Of a stretch of 7,943 nt of DNA, positions 1-5,286 are shown in pieces. The position numbers were made by a program, and so were the translations under genes. The first letter of the stretch is position 1. Every line of letters starts with the position of its first letter. The notes below the pieces were generated by a model that searched no databases, was not told the origin of the DNA, and saw only the letters and a program-made list of their open reading frames with translations. The stretch covers positions 1 to 7,943 of the forward strand of contig JACRDX010000004.1 of NCBI GenBank assembly GCA_016212745.1, read 5' to 3'. The stretch is from Candidatus Falkowiibacteriota bacterium. Its GTDB lineage: Bacteria; Patescibacteriota; Patescibacteriia; UBA11705; JACRDX01.

Positions 1-237
1 CTTGGTGTAAATAAAAATCATAGGCGACGGCCAGTGGAAATTTTGTACGATTGGATTTTGCGATTTAAAAACAGGCAAGAGCGCGGCGTATTAGAAGGAA
101 ATTATGATTGGTCTTGCGCCTTGTCGTCTAATGGTATTATTGTCCGCGTTGGCCTCGTTGTTTCTGATGGCGCGCGCGTGCCCCGTTGGGAGCCGGGTGA
201 TCACAGTGACAACGTAGGTGTTGGTTCGTCCCGTTGA
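1..237 (+). CDS. DGR target protein 1, C-terminal part (5' end outside window)
   Basis: The frame is open from the first base, so the true start lies upstream. A GTG at 34 is only an internal Val codon, because the full-length copy at 2364-3251 reads straight through the same position. About 78 residues are visible. The first ~39 are identical in DNA to the second target, including the residues VEILYDWILRFKNR, and the last 39 are the diversified tail ending GVGSSR. The tail resembles the C-type lectin/FGE-like fold of DGR targets, with a W-[KE]-P-G core and a Gly-rich end. By family knowledge such proteins display a variable ligand-binding face. Here the ligand is unknown and no export signal can be judged. 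It precedes the AAA+ ATPase gene by 96 bp. Its tail carries non-adenine differences from the template, which suggests an older VR than that of target 2. Confidence 0.88.
   Translation, partial: LGVNKNHRRRPVEILYDWILRFKNRQERGVLEGNYDWSCALSSNGIIVRVGLVVSDGARVPRWEPGDHSDNVGVGSSR
115..233 (+). other. DGR variable region 1 (VR1)
   Basis: These 119 bases align without gaps to the template repeat at 3518-3636. Counting by eye, 20 of the 33 TR adenines are substituted, and 7 non-adenine positions also differ. Six of those 7 are at third codon positions and silent in effect; the seventh is T to G, turning a Phe codon into Val. The last 17 bases (217-233) are identical to the TR. The first codon, TGC at 115-117, is the same in both VRs, so the 5' boundary could lie a few bases later. 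VR1 is the last part of target gene 1, with TGA directly after the final Arg codon. Confidence 0.93.
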
Positions 238-333
238 TTTTTCTTTCGTTTTGTGTTATTATTTTCTTTGGTTTTTGGTCTTTGTATCTTTGGTCAGAAT
301 TTATGATATGGATAATAATTTAATTCTAATAAT

Positions 334-2337
334 ATGCCGGAACATTTTTTGGGAAAAATTGTTGAAAAATTAACAGCCAAAAGCGAAAAAGGCGAAGAGT
401 ATTTGGATATTGGAAAATTTTTGAAGCAGCTTGGCGTTGCAGAACAAAAAGATCTGGCCGTACCTAGTCTGGATTATTTGAGCGTGCCTCAAAAAGCGGA
501 AATAATGTGGGCGCTGTATCGTGATTTGCAAAAAGAAACATGGCAAGCGCCGGTCGCAGAAAAAAAATACAAGGTCAAGAAAAAACAAGATGGCGCAGAA
601 GCAGTGGCAGAAAAAGTCGTTGCCTCAAAAGTGCAAAAATTACAGGGAAAAAGGGAATTAGCTTTGTGCGCTGCGATTTTGGCATCGCTTTGGCAAGATC
701 AAGAAGTAAGGGCGTTTTTTCAGCGAGAATATGACAGGCACCGCAAAGAGGAACAAAGTGTTAATGGCGAATATGAGAAATATCAATTGCTGACCAAAGA
801 GATTTCTCGGCTGGAACGAGAATTAGATGAGATAACGGCCACTCTTTTTCGCGGTCGCAATCAAATGGCTGATGAGCTGTTGGTTTTAATGCACGCCGCG
901 CAAAAACGAGAATTGGATGAACAACGGAGAAAATTATCCATGCTGTTTGAAGCGCATCCTGAATTGGCTGCTCGCGCCGCTTATGACAAATTAGTTGATT
1001 ACCGTCGCGAATTGGACAAGGAGCATTTTGTCTGGTTGCCGTCGCGTCGCAGATTATTGGAAGAATTGGGAGACAAGATATTAACCGGTCGTCCGATTAT
1101 GCTTTTATCAGAAAGCGGGGCGGGCAAAACATCAATCGTGTCCGCTGCAGCAAAAAAGTTCACAGGAGAGACGGTGTCGCGTTCTGTCGGCGGCCAATAT
1201 ACGCGGGCAGAAAAATTGTTTGCGACAAGAGAATTGGCAGGAGATGCAAGTTTTTATTTATATCAGCCGATAATGGAAGCGCTGTCAGGCAAAAAGTCTG
1301 AAAAAGATTCTCAACCTTTGCACGATGGTAAATTTTATCTTGACGATGAATTTAATCAGCGACCAACAGAAGTGCAAATGGAAATAGTAAAGTCTTTGAG
1401 TGGTCATATGTACCCGGGCGAGAAATTTCAGATTCCGAACACGTCGTTGACCGAAAAGGTGCGACCGAATTTTGCATTTATTGCTGCTGGCAATCCGCCA
1501 ACTGACAGATATGAAAGAAAAGAAACAGACGTGGCAGTGCAAAGAGAGTTTGGCGGGAATGTGCTGGAAGTTGATTATTTGGAACAAACCAAAGACAACC
1601 CAGAGCTTTATCAGCTTTTACTTGTCGCGTTGATGGACAAAAATGGCAGAATTCGTGCGGGCAAGGACGAATTAGCCCCAGCATTTAAGAAGGTAAATGG
1701 ACAAGAGGTAGTAGACGAAGCGCCCAGTGCCGGCAGATTTTTGTGGCGATTCGCGAACGCATGGCGGACAATGTTGGACAGTTTTGCCCACCGGGACAAC
1801 GCGCTCACCAAAACCAATCCAAGTCAGCCTAAAGAAAATTATTATTTTGATAAATTATTGCTGGATGTTGGTGTGGTTATAAGCTGGATAGAGGCGTATA
1901 AAAAAACCAGACAAGGGGAAGAATCAATAGAAAATTATTTTCAGAAACAATTAAAAAATTTTTTAAAACAGCCGACTATTCCGCAGGAAGATAGAGACAT
2001 TGCGGACAAGATATTTAAACATTTTGGCATTGATTTGGCAGTAATGCCTGAAGAGCAAGAAGTAGTGAGGCAGGCGATGACTCCGCAAGACATTGGTTGG
2101 TTGTTGCCAAATGTTCCACGGCCAAAAGAGGGCGTGGCGCCGGCGCAAACGTTTGAGATATTGTCGGAAAAAGGGGAAGTGATTGAATATGAAGAAAAAG
2201 CGATTGGTAAGTATTTACCCGGCACCAGATGGCTAACTAAAAATAGCAAGGAAGAATATGTTTTCAGAGGAATTAGCAAGAAAGGCGAAGCCGTATTTGA
2301 AATTAATGGCATAGGCGTTGTTCGGCATGGAAAGTAG
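334..2337 (+). CDS. MoxR-like AAA+ ATPase associated with DGR targets
   Basis: A 667-residue protein with an AAA+ core in its middle third. The Walker A is SESGAGKTS (259-267, Lys265). The Walker B is FYLDDE (334-339), continuing into the FNQRP stretch that resembles the DE-[IF]-N-R-A-P of MoxR ATPases. A sensor-1-like Asn lies in AAGNPP (Asn387), and an Arg at 404 before FGG could be the arginine finger. The N-terminal 250 residues are charged and helical, with a likely coiled coil at about 130-205. The C-terminal 270 residues start with a helical lid and are otherwise unrecognised. No signal peptide or membrane segment is visible, so it should be cytoplasmic. MoxR ATPases remodel partner proteins using ATP; the partner here is probably one or both flanking variable proteins, by position only. 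ATG 334 has no Shine-Dalgarno. The stop is 26 bp before target 2, which suggests one transcript. Confidence 0.85.
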   Translation: MPEHFLGKIVEKLTAKSEKGEEYLDIGKFLKQLGVAEQKDLAVPSLDYLSVPQKAEIMWALYRDLQKETWQAPVAEKKYKVKKKQDGAEAVAEKVVASKVQKLQGKRELALCAAILASLWQDQEVRAFFQREYDRHRKEEQSVNGEYEKYQLLTKEISRLERELDEITATLFRGRNQMADELLVLMHAAQKRELDEQRRKLSMLFEAHPELAARAAYDKLVDYRRELDKEHFVWLPSRRRLLEELGDKILTGRPIMLLSESGAGKTSIVSAAAKKFTGETVSRSVGGQYTRAEKLFATRELAGDASFYLYQPIMEALSGKKSEKDSQPLHDGKFYLDDEFNQRPTEVQMEIVKSLSGHMYPGEKFQIPNTSLTEKVRPNFAFIAAGNPPTDRYERKETDVAVQREFGGNVLEVDYLEQTKDNPELYQLLLVALMDKNGRIRAGKDELAPAFKKVNGQEVVDEAPSAGRFLWRFANAWRTMLDSFAHRDNALTKTNPSQPKENYYFDKLLLDVGVVISWIEAYKKTRQGEESIENYFQKQLKNFLKQPTIPQEDRDIADKIFKHFGIDLAVMPEEQEVVRQAMTPQDIGWLLPNVPRPKEGVAPAQTFEILSEKGEVIEYEEKAIGKYLPGTRWLTKNSKEEYVFRGISKKGEAVFEINGIGVVRHGK

Positions 2338-2363
2338 GGCGACTTTAATATTAATTTAACAAT

Positions 2364-3251
2364 ATGGTCAAGAAGTTTGAGGGAGGAGAACAAATAAAGG
2401 TATGCACGGAAAGCGATTTGGATAAGGAATTTGAGCCTGTTGAGAGAAAAGATGTCGGCAAATGTTCGTTAGAAAAAGCGCGGGAAATATTGCGTGAGAA
2501 TTTTTATGGCAAAGAGACAATAAAAGTTGCTCTTGGATTTGATGTGCCGGAGTCTGCCATTCCTGCTATTCCATTCAGCGCGCAAGACTTGGAAAAGGCA
2601 AAGCAACTGGGAGAGATGTTAGTTTTAAGAGTTAGCGTAGATGCCCGCGGTAATCCAATGACAATGCATAGAATGAACGAAATAATGGCAGGTCGAATGT
2701 CAGAGCAAGAAGGAAAATTGTTGTATTCACAAGCAGCGTATAATAACTCGGCATTACAAAACGATTGCTGGTATAAGAATGAAGCATTTTTTAGTAGCGA
2801 ATCTCTGAAAACAGAATGGAAGTTGGTTTCCAAAGAGTTTGTGCCAAATTCAACGGATAAAGAATATGTGGGGCAGACAAAAGTCTTGCGGGATTATTTG
2901 AAAGGCATTAATGCGTTGACGCCGCAGGAGATAGCAGAATGTTCAGATAAGATATTGGCACAAATTGCTGAATTAATGAAAACGGATTGGAAAGAAGCGG
3001 CAAAACAACTTGTTGAGCTTGGTGTAAATAAAAATCATAGGCGACGGCCAGTGGAAATTTTGTACGATTGGATTTTGCGATTTAAAAACAGGCAAGAGCG
3101 CGGCGTATTAGAAGGAAATTATGATTGGTCTTGCGCTTTGTCGTCTTATGGTGTCGTCGTCTACGTCGGTTACTTTGTTTCTCGTGGCGCGTGCGTGGCC
3201 TATTGGGAGCCTGGTCACGGTGACTACATAGGTGTTGGTTCGTCCCGTTGA
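2364..3251 (+). CDS. DGR target protein 2 (variable lectin/FGE-like C-terminus)
   Basis: A complete protein of 295 residues. Residues 1-256 are constant. They include a charged N-terminus and a helical middle that I know from DGR targets of Patescibacteria but cannot assign to a function. Residues 257-295 are encoded by VR2 and end YIGVGSSR, the expected Gly-rich strand of a C-type lectin/FGE-like fold. The variable positions are those where the template has Asn codons, now Cys, Tyr, Val, Arg, Ala and Gly. No signal peptide or transmembrane helix is visible, so the binding face may act inside the cell or the protein may leave by another route. The ATG has no Shine-Dalgarno and sits 26 bp after the ATPase stop. 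The template and retroelement machinery follow at once. An alternative reading is a neutral decoy target, but the intact frame argues for use. Confidence 0.9.
   Translation: MVKKFEGGEQIKVCTESDLDKEFEPVERKDVGKCSLEKAREILRENFYGKETIKVALGFDVPESAIPAIPFSAQDLEKAKQLGEMLVLRVSVDARGNPMTMHRMNEIMAGRMSEQEGKLLYSQAAYNNSALQNDCWYKNEAFFSSESLKTEWKLVSKEFVPNSTDKEYVGQTKVLRDYLKGINALTPQEIAECSDKILAQIAELMKTDWKEAAKQLVELGVNKNHRRRPVEILYDWILRFKNRQERGVLEGNYDWSCALSSYGVVVYVGYFVSRGACVAYWEPGHGDYIGVGSSR
3132..3247 (+). other. DGR variable region 2 (VR2)
   Basis: These 116 bases align to TR 3518-3636 with one 3-base deletion. All 21 substitutions lie at TR adenines, and no C, G or T of the TR is changed. Ten adenines are unchanged and two fall in the deleted codon (33 in all). 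If the first AAC (TGC in both VRs) is left out as boundary, the count is 19 of 31. The deletion removes one codon near 3213-3216, between the Pro and His codons. The last 17 bases are identical to the TR. This pattern is the direct mark of adenine-specific mutagenic homing. Confidence 0.96.
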
Positions 3252-3261
3252 TTTTTCTTTC
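3231..3261 (+). other. Likely IMH-like 3' boundary of VR2
   Basis: The adenine-free block GGTGTTGGTTCGTCCCG (3231-3247) is shared by VR1, VR2 and TR. After it the sequences differ (TTGA in both VRs, AAG after the TR), and then all three resume TTTTTCTTTC (3252-3261, 238-247, 3640-3649). This matches the role of the initiation-of-mutagenic-homing site, where VR and TR carry different versions that fix the direction of transfer. The role is inferred by analogy with the phage BPP-1 system. Confidence 0.55.
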
Positions 3262-3317
3262 GTTTTGTGTTATTGTTTTCTTTGGTTTTTGGCTTTTATA
3301 TCTTTGGTCAGAATTTG

Positions 3318-3328
3318 TGATATAATAT
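3318..3328 (+). promoter_or_regulatory. Extended -10 promoter for the template RNA
   Basis: TG-A-TATAAT at 3318-3326 is a perfect extended -10 element. No good -35 hexamer stands 17 bp upstream. Transcription should start near 3332, about 186 bases before the TR. The 11-mer TGATATAATAT recurs at 4979-4989 before the downstream toxin-like cassette. Confidence 0.6.
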
Positions 3329-3517
3329 CCGTGGCTAATGTAGCATGATTTTTATATCATGCTCGCCATAATACAAAACGAGAGAAAAACTGCTTGCGCG
3401 GCTCTGGTGTAGCGCGTTCCAGAATGTTTACGGAGCAGGGCTACCGCGTATTCATACAGCAAATGCTATTTGCGATTGCAAAATGTGTTTGCGCTGATCT
3501 TGACGGAGCCTCGCAAC

Positions 3518-3636
3518 AACGCTTTGTCGTCTAATGGTAACATCGTCAACGTCGGTAACTTTGATTCTAATGGCGCGAACGTGAACAATTGGAAGCCTGA
3601 TAATCACAATGACAACATAGGTGTTGGTTCGTCCCG
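3518..3636 (+). other. DGR template repeat (TR)
   Basis: Homologous to VR1 (115-233) and VR2 (3132-3247) in the same orientation. In the frame of the targets it carries 12 Asn AAY codons, the classic design in which randomising both adenines reaches many residues yet never a stop. There are 33 adenines. They are concentrated before 3620, and the last 17 bases contain none. One Lys AAG codon (3593-3595) could become TAG; both VRs have GAG there. The apparent reading frame through the TR is not a gene. Confidence 0.95.
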
Positions 3637-3652
3637 AAGTTTTTCTTTCCGC

Positions 3653-3688
3653 GAGAAACGGGCAGGCTATTTGACCTGTTCGTTTTTC
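3653..3688 (+). other. 14-bp spacer hairpin after the TR
   Basis: GAGAAACGGGCAGG (3653-3666) pairs with CCTGTTCGTTTTTC (3675-3688) across an 8-base loop. There are 11 Watson-Crick and 3 G-U pairs. The wobbles pair only in plus-strand RNA; in the avd transcript they would be A-C mismatches. The fold therefore belongs to the template RNA. The loop contains the avd stop codon (complement of 3667-3669). No U-run follows on either strand, so it is not a typical terminator. Confidence 0.6.
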
Positions 3689-4035
3689 AATAAACGGGCA
3701 ATCCATCCGCCGAGCATTTTTCCGCTCTCTTGCAATTTTGCTTGATATTCAATGTATTTAGGCTCTTTTATTACCTTAACATCTTTGGCAACGCGGATCA
3801 TAATTTTGAGTTTTTCTAGACGAACGCTGGCGCTTTGGAGGGCGCGTGTCTTCTGCTCTCGGGCAGTAAGATGATAAGCCGTGGCTACATCGGTAAGTAC
3901 CTCCAAGAAAAGATTTGTTGTTGTTTGCCCGATGCTAAATTTGTCAGATTTTGGCATGAGCCGGACACTTTCGTGCCAGCACAACATCAGTTTGTACACG
4001 GACTGAAATAATTGTGTTTCTTGTGCATTTTGCAT
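3667..4035 (-). CDS. avd: DGR accessory variability determinant (Avd-like four-helix protein)
   Basis: A small basic protein of 122 residues in the Avd/23S rRNA-intervening-sequence four-helix-bundle family. Family-like segments are LMPKSDKFSIGQ near residues 26-37, LEKLKIMIRVAKDVK near 73-87, and GKMLGGWIARLL near the C-terminus. In BPP-1, Avd forms a pentameric barrel that binds the reverse transcriptase and the template RNA and is required for mutagenic cDNA synthesis. The ATG at 4035 is chosen because the usual first helix starts about seven residues in; no Shine-Dalgarno is seen. Its orientation is unusual: it lies on the opposite strand between TR and RT, so the TR-RT transcript would be antisense to it. 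Its stop sits in the loop of the spacer hairpin. It has the short length usual for the family and no visible defect. Confidence 0.85.
   Translation of the reverse strand: MQNAQETQLFQSVYKLMLCWHESVRLMPKSDKFSIGQTTTNLFLEVLTDVATAYHLTAREQKTRALQSASVRLEKLKIMIRVAKDVKVIKEPKYIEYQAKLQESGKMLGGWIARLLKNEQVK
4004..4012 (+). promoter_or_regulatory. Possible -10 of an RT promoter inside avd
   Basis: TG-A-AATAAT, one mismatch from a perfect extended -10, lies 23 bp before the RT ATG. No clear -35 is seen. The same nonamer occurs on the other strand at 4056-4048 before avd. The RT could instead be read from the TR promoter. Confidence 0.3.
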
Positions 4036-4986
4036 ATGTTTGAAAAAATTATTTCATTGGAAAATTTATTTTTAGCATGGAAAGAATTCCGTAAAGGCAA
4101 GAGCAAGAAACAGGATATCGCGGATTTTGAAATGAATCTTGAAGACAATATTTTTGCATTGCATAAAGATTTGGCATCGGGTGCATACAAGCACGGCAAG
4201 TATGTTTCTTTTTATGTTTGCGATCCAAAACGTAGGCACATCCATAAGGCAACGGTCAGAGACAGAGTATTGCATCGCGCGGTTGTCAGGGTTATTGAGC
4301 CGATTTGGGAACGGACATTCATTTTTGATTCGTGGTCTTGCCGTAAAGACAAGGGACATCATGCGGCCATTCGTCGCTTTCAACGGTTTGGTCGCAGTCT
4401 GTCTCAAAATTATACTAAAACATTATGGATATTAAAATTGGACATACGAAAATTTTTTGAATTAGTGAATCGCGATGTGTTGTTGAAAATAGTTGCAACA
4501 AAAATTTGCGATGAGCGGTTGTTGAGTCTTCTACGTGAAATAATAGACAGTTTTAGCCCCGGATTGCCATTGGGCAATCTTACATCGCAATTGTTCGCGA
4601 ATATTTATTTGGACAGGTTGGATCGGTTCGTTAAGCACGGATTGAAGGAGCGTGGGTATATCAGATATGCCGATGATTTTATAATTATGCATACTGACAA
4701 AGATGTTTTGCGGCAATGTTTATTGGGAATTCAACGTTTTTTGTCAGAGGAGCTGCAACTCAATTTGCATCCTTTGAAAATTTTTTTAAAAACATATTCC
4801 AGCGGCATTGATTTTCTTGGCTATGTTTGTTTTCCGCATTTTTGTGTTTTACGAACTAAAACTAAAAGGCGAATGCTTGTAAGAATAAACGCGCGCAATC
4901 TTCCGTCGTATAACGGAGTACTTGCGCATTGTCGCTCGCGCGGTTTACAATCATTGATTTGCGGACAAGCAAATTTTTTGATATAA
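4036..4986 (+). CDS. DGR reverse transcriptase
   Basis: A 316-residue group-II-intron-like reverse transcriptase of the DGR clade. It copies the template RNA to cDNA with misincorporation opposite adenines. Catalytic Asp136 lies in LDIRKFF. The DGR hallmark [IVL]GxxxSQ is seen as LGNLTSQ (179-185), where other RTs have QG-type residues. The YADD box is at 211-214 with Asp213 and Asp214. The N-terminus (FEKIISLENLFLAWKEFRKG) matches the usual DGR start, which favours ATG 4036 over an in-frame TTG 24 bp earlier. The C-terminal thumb is short but plausible. There is no RNase H, maturase or endonuclease domain, as usual for DGRs. The ATG abuts the avd ATG on the other strand. The stop lies inside the -10 box of the next cassette. 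Confidence 0.97.
   Translation: MFEKIISLENLFLAWKEFRKGKSKKQDIADFEMNLEDNIFALHKDLASGAYKHGKYVSFYVCDPKRRHIHKATVRDRVLHRAVVRVIEPIWERTFIFDSWSCRKDKGHHAAIRRFQRFGRSLSQNYTKTLWILKLDIRKFFELVNRDVLLKIVATKICDERLLSLLREIIDSFSPGLPLGNLTSQLFANIYLDRLDRFVKHGLKERGYIRYADDFIIMHTDKDVLRQCLLGIQRFLSEELQLNLHPLKIFLKTYSSGIDFLGYVCFPHFCVLRTKTKRRMLVRINARNLPSYNGVLAHCRSRGLQSLICGQANFLI
4048..4056 (-). promoter_or_regulatory. Possible -10 of the avd promoter inside the RT gene
   Basis: On the minus strand this reads TGAAATAAT, identical to the plus-strand element at 4004-4012. It ends 12 bp before the avd ATG, giving a leader of only about 5-7 bases, nearly leaderless. The lack of a Shine-Dalgarno fits this. No clear -35 is seen. 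Confidence 0.3.
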
Positions 4987-4989
4987 TAT
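4959..4989 (+). promoter_or_regulatory. Extended -10 promoter of the DUF6922/AbiEii cassette
   Basis: TTGCGG (4959-4964), a 17-bp spacer, and TG-A-TATAAT (4979-4987). The RT stop codon TAA (4984-4986) lies inside the -10 hexamer. The predicted start near 4994 gives a leader of about 17 bases to ATG 5011. The 11-mer TGATATAATAT matches the template-RNA promoter. Confidence 0.6.
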
Positions 4990-5010
4990 ACATATAAAAT
5001 TATTTAAAAT

Positions 5011-5286
5011 ATGGCTATTGGCACATTAAAAAAGCTGATTTGGTTTGCCAATCCTCGCAAAATAAATGTAAGGCGAGACAAAAATCTTATTATTCATCAG
5101 ACCTTGTCAATGGGGTCATTGGGCGATATTAAAAAGCTTTTTTCTCTTTATTCTAAAAAAGAAATTAGAGAATCTTTTTTGCGAGGGCGTAGGGGGCTTT
5201 ATGATCCAAAAGTTTTAGAGCTGGTCAAATTTATGCTTGGCATAAAAAAGATTGACAAAAATAAATATGTCAAAAAGATTAGATAG
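5011..5286 (+). CDS. Small DUF6922-like protein, partner of an AbiEii-type protein
   Basis: A basic protein of 91 residues. The pattern LIWFANPRKIN near the start, then LIIHQTLSMGSLGDIKKLFSLYSKKEIRE and a C-terminal ELVKFMLGI, resembles the small DUF6922 proteins that often precede AbiEii-like nucleotidyltransferases. I recognise the family from memory, not from a search. By context it could be the antitoxin of the pair, but it is not the winged-helix AbiEi and its function is not established. There is no Shine-Dalgarno before ATG 5011. The 3' end overlaps the next gene by 20 bp, which suggests translational coupling. Confidence 0.7.
   Translation: MAIGTLKKLIWFANPRKINVRRDKNLIIHQTLSMGSLGDIKKLFSLYSKKEIRESFLRGRRGLYDPKVLELVKFMLGIKKIDKNKYVKKIR

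Larger units (their letters stand above)
1..309 (+). repeat. Direct repeat, copy A (target 3' end, VR and 3' flank)
   Basis: This copy matches 3018-3323 in the same orientation. Bases 1-119 equal 3018-3136 with no difference. The VR then diverges by hypermutation. The 3' flank 238-309 matches 3252-3323 with 5 differences, all transitions. Similarity ends at the GATAT at 305-309. The flank at 238-300 is a T-rich, A-poor tract. The two copies bracket the AAA+ ATPase and the N-terminal part of target 2. Confidence 0.92.
3018..3323 (+). repeat. Direct repeat, copy B (target 3' end, VR and 3' flank)
   Basis: Partner of the repeat at 1-309. It includes 119 bases identical to 1-119, VR2, and a T-rich 3' flank at 3252-3323. 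Copy B is 3 bases shorter because VR2 lacks one codon. Its last bases, GATAT, form part of the TATAAT box of the template-RNA promoter; copy A has GATATGG there and no such box. Confidence 0.92.
3332..3688 (+). ncRNA. DGR template RNA (leader, TR, spacer), ends approximate
   Basis: The non-coding stretch between target 2 and avd is best read as the DGR RNA. The leader can form an 8-bp hairpin (AGCATGAT 3342-3349 with ATCATGCT 3356-3363). It can also form a domain closed by CGCGG 3397-3401 with CCGCG 3444-3448, enclosing TCTGG 3403-3407 with CCAGA 3419-3423. Two small hairpins lie just before the TR (GCAAAT 3459-3464 with ATTTGC 3468-3473; GCAAA 3478-3482 with TTTGC 3488-3492). The TR is at 3518-3636 and a 14-bp spacer hairpin at 3653-3688. 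In BPP-1 the spacer after the TR holds the cDNA priming site. The 5' end is predicted from the promoter. The 3' end is unknown, and the transcript may run on into the RT gene. Confidence 0.6.

Noticed and set aside
34..237. GTG at 34 as the start of a 67-residue gene
   Set aside because: The frame is open to base 1 and identical to the interior of target 2, so this is the end of a longer gene.
1941..2393. 150-codon frame antisense to the ATPase gene
   Set aside because: The plus-strand gene has clear AAA+ motifs; the antisense product is low-complexity, rich in Ser, Phe and Leu, and typical of a shadow frame.
1..3323. Insertion sequence or composite transposon made by the long direct repeats
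   Set aside because: No transposase or terminal inverted repeats are seen. The repeats are target gene ends with VRs, which the DGR explains.
3333..3517. tRNA or CRISPR-like repeats in the leader
   Set aside because: No cloverleaf with T-loop and anticodon arm, and no regularly spaced repeats, could be found.
3653..3688. Rho-independent terminator for avd or the TR RNA
   Set aside because: No U-run follows on either strand, and three pairs are lost in the minus-strand RNA.
3470..3745. Plus-strand reading frame across the template repeat (91 codons)
   Set aside because: It contains the TR in the target frame, which explains the open frame. It has no ribosome site, runs antisense into the avd 3' end, and has no domain.
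4012..4035. TTG start for the RT eight codons upstream
   Set aside because: The extra residues have no match to DGR RT starts, and ATG 4036 begins the recognised FEKIISLENLFLAW segment.
4072..4407. Minus-strand frame inside the RT gene (111 codons)
   Set aside because: It lies entirely within the well-supported RT coding region and resembles no known family.
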